27,500 nt of DNA, taken from NCBI GenBank assembly GCA_964035545.1, contig CAXIUT010000033.1:1-27500 (forward strand), read 5' to 3'. Of the stretch, positions 6,894-21,800 are shown piece after piece (the stretch's first letter is position 1; each line of letters opens with the position of its first letter). A program made the position numbers and the translations under genes. The notes beneath the pieces were generated by a model. It was not told the origin of the DNA, ran no database searches, and saw nothing but the letters and a program-made list of their open reading frames with translations. The DNA is from Bugula neritina (lineage: Eukaryota; Bryozoa; Gymnolaemata; Cheilostomatida; Bugulidae).

Positions 6894-9800
6894 TCAAGAG
6901 TGAGATCTTTTCTTTTTGGTTTTATCAACTCCATGTATTTTGCTTTGAGCTTTAACAAACCTCTGCATTTTTTCTGCCTCTTATCCCATCTCTGTATTTT
7001 AAGCCTTTATAGTTTCTATAGCTGAAACTTTATTTCTCTGCAAATTGGGATTCAATGAAGTATGTATTTAACTTTTCAAAATATTAGTGTCAGATAGTCG
7101 ATATCTTGATTCAAAAGGCAAACTATTCTCTGCACTTACAAAGATCTAATAGTCAGAGTTATCATCAAGCAATTTAAATTATATCTAACCAACTCCGTTT
7201 CTACTGCTGGTCACGTTGACATAGTGTTGACTGATAACTTGAGTGTTATTCTCATTGTATCCATTAATAACTTGATCTGATAATAAAGTTACACCGTTTC
7301 CAATCTTTTTCAAAATAACAGCATAGATGAAATTGCGACCCCAGAAGGCAACTTTCATCTTTACTCGATCATAATTCTTTTCAGTGATTTTGATAGCATA
7401 ACGAACGCGAGGTACTCGATTGAAAATCTTTTTGACTGGTGATCGATAAGATTTGATATATTATGGAATAAATTCTTTTAACATAGCTTTTGCATCTGCA
7501 TCTTTTTTGAAGTTTCTGAGAAGGTTTATAGGTCGAGTAGAATCATCAATAGGGTTGGGAGCCACCATTGTTTCATAGACATATAATCTTTTATTCATTA
7601 CATTCGATCTAAATGATGACTTCTTTCTGACTAAAATAGTGGAAGTTGTAATAATAAAGATTCTTGATTTTTCAATTCTGAGCACCTAAGAAAGGAATTA
7701 AATATAAGCTGTCTAGTTAATAATTTATTTCATAGCCAGTTTAATAGAAGCAGCATTTGACATTTTCTTAGTTCTGAAATTGAGGAAGAATATCTCTGAG
7801 TTGCCAATAGTTGAGTTGAGATAAACTGCTAGTCTATAACTAGTCTGGGCCTTGAGTCCTGTTGCTAACACAGTTGAAATAGTATTAACTCCTGTTCCTT
7901 GAAGAGCAGCTTTCTGAGAACCATAAGTAACTCCTGAAGTAACATTGTTATCATAGATATCTTTAATATTAATTCTAGTTTTAGGAGTACCTCGAGAAAT
8001 AACAGCATAGTAAACAGTGCCGATATATGAAGTAGTGATAGTAAAGTTAGCTGAGTTAGAACTGGTAGTGCCTTTAATTACCTCATAGACTTATGGAGCA
8101 TACTGCAACACATTAGTAGTAGATTGTTCTGTTGATACTATAGTATGACCTACATCTGTAGATTGTTTTGCTGTACTTGATAGTTCAAGTTTCATGGGAG
8201 ATTAAACTGAGGTCTTGTCAATAGAAAGAGAAGAAGAGTAGTAAACCACAGGATTTTCAATGTAATAATTGTTAGTAGTTAGAGATGAAAGGGTAAAGTT
8301 CTGAGAACAAGCTGCAGGAATGACATCACCTTTGTACTGAACTGTGAAAGAAGCATTGTTTGATTTGGCAGGTATAGTGATTCTATTGGTAGGAATAAAG
8401 GTAAAGTAAGAACTACAGTTAGTTTCAGTCAAAAGGGCAAGAGCAGTTTGAGTAGGAACTTCAAGAGAAATTATGACAGTGATAGCATTGCCTACTGATT
8501 TAGCTATGAAAGGTTGAATCTATATTTTATATTTTCTAGTAGGAAGCTCGATATTAAGAGTGATAAATTGAATATCGTTGTAGAAAATATAGGTTCCACT
8601 TTCCTACTTGGTAAAGGTCACATTGAAAGTGCCTTCTAATCCGTTAGCAGCACTGATGGTAAAAGCCTTTTCTAATTCTCTGTAACTACTGAAAGTTATG
8701 TTAGAAGGTTCAAAAGAAATAGCTGATGATTCGCATGATGGAATTACTGATAAACTTCTTGCTGGTTTTTGTAAAGATATCTTAAACTCTGAAGAAGAGC
8801 CTGCTGAGAATTTGGTGTTACCTGTCACATTGATGGCATAAAGGTGAGTACTGAAAGTTGGACAAACTTCTTTGTTGGAAAGAGTTTGAGAGTAAATGCT
8901 GTTGCCTTTGAAATCAAACAAAGAAATGGTAAACACTGGTAGAACTGTGCAGTCAATAGTTTCATTGGGATTTCTAAACCAGAAAGAAATATTGAAAGTT
9001 GTGAAATCAACTGCAGCAGGGAAAGAAGAAGGCTCATAGATTGCAAATAGATATCTTGGAGAGAGAGTCACATTGCTGGAAGTGTAAGTATCGCTGCCTA
9101 TGCTCATGTTCAGAGCATTGGGAGTTTTGATCTGGTTCCAAATGTCTGCATATTCTTCAGGGAAATGAATTATTACCCCTATTTTTGATTTTTCAGAAAT
9201 TGAGAAAGTAGCTCCACTAGCTGCATCCAAGGTAAAGGTGTAAAGACTTACTGAGAAATATTTATCATTGCTGAGAGTGATTCCTCCGATTTGCATATCA
9301 ATGGGAGGATCGCTAACACTGAAACTTAAAGGACTAGTGAACATCAAAGCTGCCTGAGTGTAACTACTAGTAGTATTAATAAAGGTAAAAGTAAAGTTAA
9401 CTTTTTTAACGTTTGTCTTAGGGTTGAGAAGACCGTTTACTGTTAAATAGAGGAAACTGTTTGCTCGAAGATTTTCTAGAACTGTAGTGAGACCCTTGAT
9501 GGTTATTTTCTGTCCATTCATACCACAAGACAAAACATTAGTACCTTCTTTTAATTTCAAGTTCATGTAATTATCAACTTGTATGTAGTTCTGGTAACCA
9601 CAAGAAATGCCTGCTTCGCTTGCAACTATATCACTTGCTATTTGGATTTCTAGAGTTGAAACTACAAAGTCAGGTTTAGTAATAGCAAAGGTATAGATAG
9701 AAGAATAAAGTCTGTTAAGTGGAGAGTTGGCACTTCTGATAGAGATGGCTTGTCCAGTAGAGGTGATGATAGTACCAGTTGAGCTGCTAGTAACAGAAGT

Positions 9801-12800
9801 AGCTGAAGTAGAAGAACTACTTGATGTGATATAGAAGGAATTACTTTAAGCAGTCATGTAGACAAATCCATTGAAGTTTATCTTAGATTAGAGAGTGTAT
9901 GTTCCAGAGTTAGGATTGGTTATACTACCAGTTACACTTACTAATTTCTGAGCAGTGATTGATCGCAAATATATACTTAGATAAGTAAGTTTTGTGGTTC
10001 CACTGTATTCATTTTTGATATTGCATTAACTGCTGTATAAAGTGGTGCTGTCACTTGTGCAAGTTCCTTTACCAACTGGAGGACTCCAACTCAAATATAT
10101 TCTTAACTATGAAGCTTCTTTTATTGAAGAAGGACAAATTAAACTAAGTTGATATTGGGCAGGCAAATCTGGGTTGCTGATCGAAAGATCCACTTGAAGT
10201 TTGCACGCTTTAACTGTAATGAGAGACAAAACTGGACTTGCAAATGTATTCTAACTGATAATGCTTGGTTTGTAAACGCTGGTAAAATAGAGAGTTTGGA
10301 TCTTAAACTTATATTTTTTGAGGTCAGTATTGGGATTAGTAATATTGGTAACAGTTAAGTAGTAAGGTAGAGTTTGACTAAGTAACACTCCATTGGGTAC
10401 CACTACCAGTTGATAGTTATTGATAATGGAACAATAGGCTTGAGGTCCAGCTAATTTTTGAGAATCAGCTCTTAAGAAACATTTAGAATTTACATTAAAT
10501 AGAGAAGTATAAATTTCAGGGAAAAATATAGCAATTTTGCCTTGTTCAGGAAGATATGAGTTGAGTTGGAAGGAGAAATAGTAGTTAATACCTGAGTCAC
10601 CTCCATAAATAGAGTCAATAGAAGTGATAATAGATGAAATATTTTTAGATGCTTGAGTAAACTTAAGGAATTTGGCAGTACCTAAAGCATCCACTTTACG
10701 GTTAACCACTGTGAAGAGAGTCACTGTTTTATTAACATACTCAATTTAATAGGCAGCATTGAGAAGCTTTGTAATCGTGAAGTTAAAATCTTCTGAAGTA
10801 ATGGAAGAAGAAGGTTGGATGTAAATTTGACTCGCAAGACCAAAGACATGACATTTATTTCCACTTGCCAAACTGCATAAACCTTTTTCGTTAAGGTTAA
10901 ATCTGCCTTCAAATGTGAACTTGGGGAATTGGATGACCAAGTAGTCAGAAGTTGTCACTGTTGCGAATCCAGCTCCAATTTTTCCTTGCAAAGTGTAGTC
11001 AGTAAGTTATCCAACATAATTATTACCTTGTTCAGTCACATTGAAGGTTATAGTTTTTGGTGTGACTGCAGCCGAAGGAGGACCTACTACAAAACTAACA
11101 GGTTCATAGATGTATCCATTGACTCCTCCATAGTTAAAGTAAGTCAGACTGACTCCCAATTTACAATAGTCAGTTATTCCTGAAGGTAGAGTTTTTAGGT
11201 TAGCAAATTGAACACGAACAACACTATTGGCATCAATACGGTCATAACCGGTAATACGGATAGTAGGGTAGGTAATTGTAGAAACAGAAGGATAGATTTG
11301 ACACTTGATTCGACCCATTGTATTGAATGTTAGACCTGAAATATCAAGGCAAGCTATTTAGTCTCCTGCCTGAAGACCAGTACCGAGGTCATTTTTGAAT
11401 GTGTTTGCAAATTCAACCTAAATGGAAGAAGTAATTGAGTTACTGGCTGAGCTATCATATGAAGGAAGAATATCACTAACTCCTAGCGTAAATTGAAGAT
11501 CAAATAATCCCATACTATCACCATCTTCAGGAATACTGAAAGTTATACTAGGAACATCAAGATAGTAGCCATAAACAGTTGTTAGGTTGACATATTGAGA
11601 CTCAACAAGAGCATTTCCTGATGTCCACAAATTAACTTGCATTTGATAGTGATCTCCAGGATATTTGGGTGCAGTGAAAAGTTGGCTGGCACTACTATGG
11701 TCAAGTCCAATCAAGTTATATCCTTGGTTGTAAGTATTACTTGAAGGAGTATAGCTGATAGTGATTTGTGAATTTTATCTTTCCACTCCACAACTAAAGG
11801 TCCAAAGAGAAGTAGTAGTAGGTTGGAGAGTACATCTATTAAGAGATCTAGTTGTTGTATAATTGAACTAACGAGGCAAAAGGAAAGTCATTTTACTGAT
11901 AAGTGAGAGAAGAGGTAGGAGTGGATGGTAGCAAGAAGCCATAAAACATGCACTGTTCTCCGACTTTACAAGTTCGTTGATTAAAAGATTTTGTGTAGAG
12001 ACTGATAACATAAAGATAAGGTAGCAAGAATTATTCGATAGGGAAATTACCAGTTGCCTGGGCTACATAGTAGTCACTACCTGTTGAAGTTTAGTGTGTG
12101 TAAGCATTGGCATACCATGATTTAGAAGTAGTATACTGCCAGTTTTGAATCGTGTATCTGAGGTAGATAAAGATAGATCTTCCCGTAAATTCACTGGTCC
12201 AGTCTGGGAAATCACTTTGGAAGTTAAGTCTGACCCAACTTGTGCCCATTCCTACACAGACAAATCGGTAGGGGTAAGGAAGAGCTTCTCCAGTATTAGT
12301 TTGCATAGTGGCGTTGCAATACTGAGTATCAATGCTAATATCGTTAGAAGAATATAAGTATATTTGTTTGATATTTTTATTTTGGAGCATATGTTTGATT
12401 TCTATTCTAGCGATGTTGTTGAAGCCATATTTGAGTTGATAGTTAGGAGTGAGGGTGGGTGTAAAGGAGATAGATAGAGGTTGCTGGTAGTAGGGTCAGT
12501 ATAGAATAATTCCACCTGAATAGCTGGTATAGAAACGATGGGATAAGACACCTCCTTTCCAAACTTATGAGTAAAATGTGTTTGTACCATAGTATCTTTG
12601 GTATGGATTAGTCATGCCACCTAATTGGAAGCTATAGCTACTATGAGCTGATGAAGCTTTGATCATGATAGTATTAGTAGTGGCATAGGAGTAACATTAG
12701 CCGTTGTTTGAAGTGAGAGTACAGACTGTAGGAATGGGTACTTCACTGTAATAAATAAGTTTGATCCAGTCTCCAGCACTAATGCTGTAGCCAGCACTTA

Positions 12801-15800
12801 CCGTGTGAACAGTGTTAGTAGCACTGACAATGGTTGGGTTGAAGGTAAGTGATCCAGTGGTTCCGATTCCTGGAATATAAGGAGCATTATTGAAAGTCAT
12901 ATAAGTAACTGATTTATAATAAGAACAAAGGTTATTGGAGTCAGACCAGCTGCAAGTGTCAGCCAACTTGAAGACCATTCCAATAGGATAGCTAGAAACT
13001 CCAGGATTAACAATATTCAAAATATTAAATTTGATAAGAGTATTAGCAGCAATATCTTTTGTAATAGGAATAGCAATAGTAGTAGGTCTAGGAGGAGTGG
13101 CTGATTTATCACCTTGGTATACTCTGCATTTTATTACACTGTCAGAAATAACATGAGCCCCGTAGAACTAGCTGCAGTCGAGAGATCCAGGATTCGGGTG
13201 AGGAATAGAAACTCCTAAAGTGTTAGAGAATAGTGTCTCTTGAAGTCCATCTCCAGTAGTAAATTCTAATAAAATTGTATCTCCAGCAGTGGCTGAAACG
13301 TTAGGAGTTACTGAAAATTCATAGAGTGTATTAGCATTGACATAGTCAAGAGCTGAATCGACTGCAAAAGAAGCATGTCCGTATGGTTAAGTCCATACTC
13401 TGTATACTTTTTGTTCGACGATAGTATTGGATTTGAAAGCAAATATTTTGAAGTTGTTCCATTGAATTGAAGGAATTTTAGCACCATAGTGTGTACTTGG
13501 AGCATGAGTATCAACCCAAAGGGTAATCTAATTGTTATGAGTCATGGAATAGTTGAGATAAACAGGAACTTTGAAAATATTTCCACTAACATGAGTAACA
13601 GCTGAAGGAACCCAATAGTTATTTCCATTAATCTGATACTTGATGATTCTTTTGCCTGTTGTAGCAGCATCTAGAACCCAATCTCCAAAATCAACATGAA
13701 GATAATCTCCATTGACAAGAGTATGCGATTTGAGAGTAAATTTGATGTAGAGTGGGAAGGTGCTAGTGGCAGTGTAAGGAGTGATCATAGTTCCTTGTAA
13801 AGCTACATTTTAACTGCCATGAATCAAATCAACATTGAGTGTGAGACTGTCAGTAGTTGCTGAGATGATGTTATTATTTTAACTTGATTTGACTGTGATG
13901 GTGGTACTTGGATTGTATGTTGAATTATTTGTAAGAGATGATTTTATTTTCATCCAGACTGTGATAGATAAGCTGGCACTAGATGCTAAAGCTGCATATC
14001 CACTGATTATTATCTGATTTGAAGCTAATCTCTTGCACACTAAGTTGCTGTTATCTTCTATGCCTTGAATAAAACCACTGTAAGAGTAGCAATGCTCATC
14101 CATAAGTTCAAGTTCTGAGGTAAATTCAATGATCATGTAGCTTCCTTCTGGGAACTGTAAGTAATCAGCAGACCATGAAAGGGTATATTTATCTTAAGAA
14201 TTTGTACCTTCAGTGTTGCTTCCTTTAGTGAAAGATGAGCTAGTCCATGAATTGGCAGCTGAAATAGAGTAAGTAGCTGTGTTAGAATTCGAGTGGAACC
14301 ATGCTTTTCTTCGATAAGTACCTTCAAAAGTTTGTACGAATGTTAGTTGGAAGTTTTGAACGTCAATAGAAGTTGGATAGGTTCCAAGAGAGAAAGTATC
14401 TGCTGATCCTGAACCAGTATATTTAAGTGAGCAGAGGTTGATATTTGGATAGTATTGATATTCATAATTGCTGTTACTGAGGGAAGTAAGTGTGCTAAGA
14501 CTTGTAAGTGCAGGAACAAAATTATTTTTAAACTTGACGAGAGTAGTATCTCCATTTCCAAAGTTGTAGGTAGAATATTTGAAACTTACTGACATTGTTT
14601 TTTGCACTTCATTGTTGCTAAGACTCAAATAGGCATGTTGGTTGGAATTACTTGTTGTACCTGTGCATCTTTGCTTGGCTTCATAATTGTAATAGCTGAT
14701 AATAGTCGGGTAAGGATTTGCACTTGAGTAATGGAGTAATTTGACTTTGTAAGTCAAAGGAACATTAGTACCAGATGGGAAAGTAATAAGAGGGAATCTG
14801 AAATAGTAAGTACTAGAAGTAGAGAGAGCTCCATAGTCAGTGATGGATAGAATTGCTGGAGCCCAATTTTGAGATTAAGAGTTTTTACCGCAACGAATTC
14901 TTGTGTTAGCATTAGGACCGCTTTGACTTGAGAAGTGACTGTATTAGACTCCACTATAAAAAGGCATATTATCAGGAGAAAACACTGAATCAATATTGAG
15001 ACAGTCATCATAGTATTTGGACTCAATTTAGAAAGAAAGGACAGATTCAGTGATAGGAGCTGAAGTAGAAGCAGCGGACAAAGCAAATGAAGGTCTTAGA
15101 TTAAATCCAAGCATATCATAGTATCCACTCTGAAGATGTGCATGATCAACTGAATAAGAGTTCATGTATCCAGCAAAGTCAAGAGTGTAGACATCTCCAT
15201 AGGCAATGTTGAGTTGACTGTTATAGATCAGAGAAATTTATACTCTTTGAGGAGTAGTTGGCATATTGAAAGTACTACTCATCTGTTTTCTGTCGATTAT
15301 AGTCAAGAGATATTCAGTATTGATGGCAAGACCTCCAATAGGAGCCTGAACTGTAAAGGCAGGACTATTGTAAATACATTATTGAGCTTGAAGACCTTGT
15401 CCATAAGAAACATATTGAGTGTTTGTGGGTTGAATGATGCAGAAAAGACCATTGTTTGGAGTAACTGGAGCAGGGAAAGTAGTAGATGAAGAAATAAAGC
15501 GGAATGTTTCGATCTAGGAAATGTCATAAGGAGCTTTAAACTTGAAGAAAAGTTTGCTTGTAGTTTGTCCACTCTTGGCATTTAAAGTTTTTCTTTGGAG
15601 TTAGTAGTATCCTTTAGTATATCTCATATGCTGATAAGTCCACATGTTAGGTGTTCCATAGTTGCTACTCGTGCTGAAACCGACATCAGATGGGCGGAAG
15701 TTGCTTGATCGAATGTTGAACTCTAATTATCCGTTATAGTTATAGACACTGGAAGTATAGTAAATTCTGTTATTACTATTAGCAAACAATCTAACTCTTA

Positions 15801-18800
15801 GATACCAGTGTTGATTATAGACGAAGGAAGAGTCCATCATTCCAGTAATGTTGACAAACCATCTGTTATTGTTAGTGTTGAAGCCAACAGTTGCGCTGCC
15901 AGTAGGATTGATGACTCCTGAGTAGTATCTGAACCAAGCAGTATCAAGTTATCTGACTCCACTTGTGAACTAGAGAAGGATATAGCTCATATTGCGACCA
16001 GAGTAGCCACTAGAAACAGGATCAAAATAGAACTAATAGGTCAGAGGGAAATATTGATGTGAGTTGAAGTGATTGGGTTTAGAGTTGGCTATGATACTGG
16101 GTGAAGAAGTGGCTAAAAAGTCATTGTTTCTATTGTAAGATGAGAAACTGTATTGAGAAACAGTATATATATTATAGGTTTTATAGCCACTATACCATTT
16201 GAAGGATACTTCAAGTCCCTTGTTATAAGTTTCTTTGTCTACTGCATTAGGATTCTTGACGTTATTGATTTCAAAGACAGTATTAGTATTTACATTTCGA
16301 CTTGGTAACTGATAAACAGAGGTGTTTGCTCTTGTATTAACCCACAACTTAGTGTAAGTCATGTAATTATCAGTTATTGAAGCCAAATTTGCAAAAGAAC
16401 TGCAGCAAGTAATACCACCATCAATTTTCATAACAAATTTATCATGTACATTAGAACCACTGGAATAAGGCCAGCCTACTGTTAACCTATGGTCAGTTGA
16501 ACTGCCTCTATAGGTGTTCTGAGGTGATAGACTTCCAGTAGATCTGACTGTGTTTCTGATATCGATGCTGTCAGAGTAGAATACGTTGGGGAAGAAAGAG
16601 GTATACATTTTTTCACCACTTGCATCTCTGTAGTTAGCTCTGATATTGATAGGTACTGCGAATAAGGTTTGTTTGGGAGGGTTATTGAAATTATCAAAAG
16701 CAAGTTGTATATTTTTATTGGCATAAAAACCTCCAAAGTTGAGGACTCTAATAGTGAGAGGAGATGTTCCGTTAGAATCAGGTCCATAGCCAAAACATTG
16801 AACTCCTTCTGATTTACCACTGTATGCTAATAGGTTGTTAATGTAGCAGGGAATTTTGTCTCCGTTTTTAATGTTGAAATAGTTGAGATCTAGATTGTCA
16901 ATAATGAACTCTAGATAGAAGGCGGTGGAAGTAGTTATTTTGAGTGTGAGGTCGATGTAGAGAGAGTTGGTAGTTGCTGCTTCTCTAGTGAGGATGTAAA
17001 TATTGTTGAGGTAGATGGGGTTTTTATGCTGATATTTGAAGACTGAAAATTGGTCGAAATATTTGGTTTGATATGAGCCTTGTTCTCCTGTACCGCTCCA
17101 GACTCGCACATGATAGTTATGAGCACTTGTAGAAGCAGAGATCAGCGCAGAGCTGCTCCCTTAGTTGGCATAGGCTATAATTTAATAATAATAGTTAGGA
17201 GATAAGATATGTGAGGGAATTGATTTGATTAATATCCTTGTACTGTCATAGCTTTTACATCCAATAGTATACTCATCATATAGATGGTAGGCTGTCTTAG
17301 TATATTCTCTGATCAGACATTTGTACTTTGCACTGGAGTAGAAGATGATGGCTTCAAAATTAAGATGGCATTAGATGAACTAGCAACTGCACCATGAGTA
17401 CTTGTGCTATAAACTGACACATACTGGTAGTTATTATTGATTGTTAGTCGAACTGGACCCATATCTGTTCTGAGTTACTTGTAGGCTTGTTTTCTCCAGA
17501 CGATGTCGGTGCTTGGTAAAATGGTTCGGCTGCTGGGATTGTTGGTGATAGTTTTGGTGACATATATCGATCTTCCAAAATCAGAGCTCGAGATATATTT
17601 GTCATAGAGTTAGAATGTGAAAGTAGTACTTGAGGGAACAGAACTTGTTGACAAAGTTATCACTAGAATACCAGTAAAATGTATATCAGAGTTGCTTCTA
17701 ATATTTATGACTGTACTGGATATTACATCACAGTAAAGGGCATTGTTATGGAATGATGGTTTGTTGTTGTAATGTAGATGAACTCCACAGCCATAGAGAG
17801 TGGTGAAGCTGCTGGCAGTGAGTTTGATAAAAGATCCTCTGAAAGGACCAGTAGTTCTTAGGTTGCTGTACAAGGAAAAGCCATTGAGTTGTACACTTAC
17901 AACAAAAGGAGTACTTGAAGTCTTCAGAGTATTTCCAAATATAGGAACAACTACACCGAAGCTGGGAGTAGCTGAGGTGAGAGCAGAATTGCCTCGATTT
18001 GTACTACTAATAGAATAGTAGGTAGAGTAGCCACCTCTTGTCCACCCAAGGTAGCGGTTATAGAAGTTTGTGCTTTGATCTCTGGAATCAGGGAAAGTAG
18101 CAGTTAAATCTATAGTGTTGTAATATTGACTACCATTACGACGAGCAACAAAGAAATACCTTCGATTGATAAAAGAATTATAGACTCTACATTCAACATA
18201 GTTGTTATTGTTGCAGAATGAAGTGGTTGGAATGGGATAATAACTTGAATAATAGATGAAAGGTTGGGAGTAGGTAGCATAGACTCTAAGATACTGGTAA
18301 AATCTTTTGCTTTATCTGACTTTTCCTCCAGCATTCCAGAAATAAGATGACTCATCAAAGTTACGCATTGAATTGCTTGTTCCAGTAGTGCTCAAATAGA
18401 CATGATGATCATATTTCATGTAGGGAGACCAATGGTGGTGAGGAAGGCCATGTTCTTGGATAAAATGCATTGTATTCCAGTAAAAACTCAAAGTTATTCT
18501 GTTTCCATTGGAGGATGACGAAGGAGTTCTGTAGCCTGGGAAGTAGCATCTCAAATAAGAATTAACTGGAACATCTCTTCTAATAGTAATGAATGGTTGC
18601 ATGCCTGATCTCAATGTACGAGTACAGTTGCCATCATAATAAGTGGTTGTTTAAGTGCTAGAAAATCCACTACTTGAATATCTGCAGCGGCATTCAATGT
18701 AGGCTACTTCTTAGCTGGAAGAAGTATGGGGGAATGGATTGTTATCTGCGTAAACAGTGTTGCCACCGGAAGTAAATTACATGATTAACTCTGCGTGGGC

Positions 18801-21800
18801 CCAGTTGGTAAATGAAGTCATGGAAGAAGTGATGGGTTTTTTGATTTTTTGAAGATAGAAACCAAATTAAGTTTAAACATTGTATTGATTACTGACGAGA
18901 GAGGCTGATACTGAATCTGCTAGGGAGTTGTAGGGTTGAGTATATCCAACACCTTGAGTACCTGTGAAGGTAAAGTAGTCATAGCCCATTATTTTTCTAC
19001 AACTGCAATATGTTCGACAGCAAGTAGAACAACATACATATTCATAATATGGGTATGTACTAATATGCCGAGTACAACCCGTTACGCAACAAGGTTGATA
19101 ACAACATCCACAAGTACTTGACTGATAGTAATAATAGCTATTTTACCAAACCATACTTGCTGACACCCATAGATGACGAGGGTAGTTGCCAACATTGCCA
19201 CTAACAGAAGCAAATGTAAAAGTAAATTAGTAAGTATCTCCATTAGAGTAGCTGGGCCACTGGTAAGGATAGCGACTACTAGTTGGTGTGTAGTACATAT
19301 CGAATATAGCATAAAAACGACGAGTATTATCACCTCCATTTCCACAATATACTCCAAAAGCACCAGGATTGTAGGCATTGCCATTGAAGTTATTGGTACC
19401 CCATCGACTTGTCCAAACTGATACACTATTGCAAGTGGTGGTCAGCAATCGAGGAGTATAAAATCTGAAGCCCATTCTAAAAGCTTTATGGAAACTATAT
19501 GAAGTAGAAGCATATAATTTAACTTTAATTTGAGTTGAAGAAACATAAGTAACAGTGGAGTAACCTTAGGTTCTGACATTGTTGCTAGTGGTAAGAGTAC
19601 GAGTTGACCCAGTATTACTTCCACTCAAGTCCATTACATTATTGCCAAACTACATTTAACTGCCACGTAATACACTGTGACCAGTATTCGAAGCATACTT
19701 GATATAATCGTAGTCCCAGTTCTGAGCAGTAGTTGATACGTACATAGGCCATGCTCGATTATTGTAGGCATCTTCATTAGCCCATACATAAACTATTACA
19801 TCGAAATTATTAGGTGCTGAGTTAGTAGTTCCATAGTAGTAGAGGTTAAATCTGGTATTAGTAAACCAAAACACATTTCTGAAGATGACTCTGTTGTTTG
19901 ATCTGTCTACAGTACATCTAATAGGGTTGAGAGGGTCGTTTCCGATCAAACCTGCCTACAAATTGCAATTTTTGCCTGTTGATGATAAAGAATCATACTG
20001 TCTCTTTTCACTACCATCTATCTTGAAGTAAACTTCAACTACTTTTTCTGATGGATCTTATTCGCTTCTACTCAAAGTTGACATGATGTTTCCTGCATTG
20101 ATGGAGGCATAGAACCAACTATTCCACCCTGATATTTTAACTTGAGTATCCAAGTCATACATGCTCATTTGTCCAAATATATTAGTTTTTCTGTGGCTAG
20201 AGATAAAGCTGCTTGGAACTGATGCTGTATAGACTTTGTATGCAGGTTTCAATAGCATATATATTTTATAGCTATTTACGATATGATGTTTCATTCTCAA
20301 TTGTCCGAATGCATGATAGCTACTTATTCCTCCGAAAGGTGAGTAGTTGGAGTGGTTACTTGTACTAGCTGACCATCCTCCAGTATATTTCTTAACAATA
20401 TAGACATAGTGTTCATTTTGACCTTCAGACATGAAGAAGTGATCGTAGGTGATACTAGATGAGTAGACATATTCTCCAATATTTTTGTAAGTATCATCTA
20501 CTAGTTGCCACTTCAGAATGGCATAAGTGTTATTTGTTAAATTTTATTGAGATGTGTAGCAGTGATATTATCCTCCTGTTTGCCAAAGAGATTTGGTTGG
20601 ATAGCAGGACAAGGAACCTGTTGAACTGTAGCCTACAGTAGTATAGATTTTAAAAGCATCTATAAGGTCATGTTCTCCCATGAGTTATGCTCCCATCAAG
20701 TTAGGAGTTGAAAAACTTCCTCCGAAAGCTTTCCATTTGAAAGAAGGAAATACATCTGGAATGTCAGGATTAGTAAATAACATTCTAAAGCTGAAGGTAG
20801 TACTCAAAGTATTAAAACCACTGACATAGATTCTAGTGGGAGATCCAAATCCATTTGAAGATCCTTTCTGATAGTAGCAGTAAACTTTAGAGTAGACTCC
20901 CATTGAACAAGGATATTCTGATCCTGACTGTAATCCCATAAGAGTAGGACTATTATAAATCTTAGTTCCATCTTTATTCACCACAGGAATTTCAATAACG
21001 AATCCATTGATGTCTGTTCTGGTAAGAGTTACATTGAATTCGAGATAGTTGAGAGCTCCTTGGGTTAGAGTACCATAAGTTACAGAAACATCTTGAATTC
21101 CATAAGAAGGATAAATTGCTGATGTGTTCGTTGCTCTGTAAAAGGTATGGAAAGGATCAGGTTCAATGCGATAGGTGACTCCTGAATTTCTGTTGTAGAT
21201 GTCGATTGGCATGCTGACTGTGGGATTGTTGAGGTTAGAAAGGATGAATCCTTCATCTGAGACATCTCTTGGGTTGAGGATTGTGAAGTAGGCAGCTACG
21301 TGTTGTCCATTGGTGAGAGATTGTTGGAACTGCATGGTAATGGTGGAACTTGAAATGGAACAGCTGTGTATTTTGAAGCCATTGAGTCTGCATTCAGGAG
21401 TGTAGAAGTATAGGTCATTGTTTCTTTGATTGAGAGTAGGATAGCTATAAACTCCACTGAAGTCAACTTTAATGTGATGATAGTTTGATCCTGATTGGCT
21501 GGAGAAAGTGGATGGTGCGATGAATTTGAAGGAAAAAGGTGATTTTTTCATATTATCAGCGACACCACTGTTAGTGAAGAAGTAAGAGGCGGGTTACCAT
21601 TCATTGACATAGAGTTCTTCTGGTGTAGAAAGATGACTGTGAAGAGGGTATGTTCCATTGGTATAACCGACTTTATTATGATTAACTGAGCTAAGTTTTG
21701 AACTATCTTGTTTCATGAAGCACCAATTATCACTGTCGCGAGTAATAGTAGGTTTGTCCATTCCATCAGGCCAAGTGTAGTATCTGATGACGAATTGGTT

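Noticed and set aside
17352-17420. Alternative introns for the frame change near 17.3 kb (29 nt at 17352-17380; 20 nt at 17401-17420)
   Set aside because: Both restore the frame, but the first breaks the 20-nt rule and the second starts GTG and yields a less protein-like exon. The 17307-17326 choice has GTA, 20 nt and removes the in-frame TGA.
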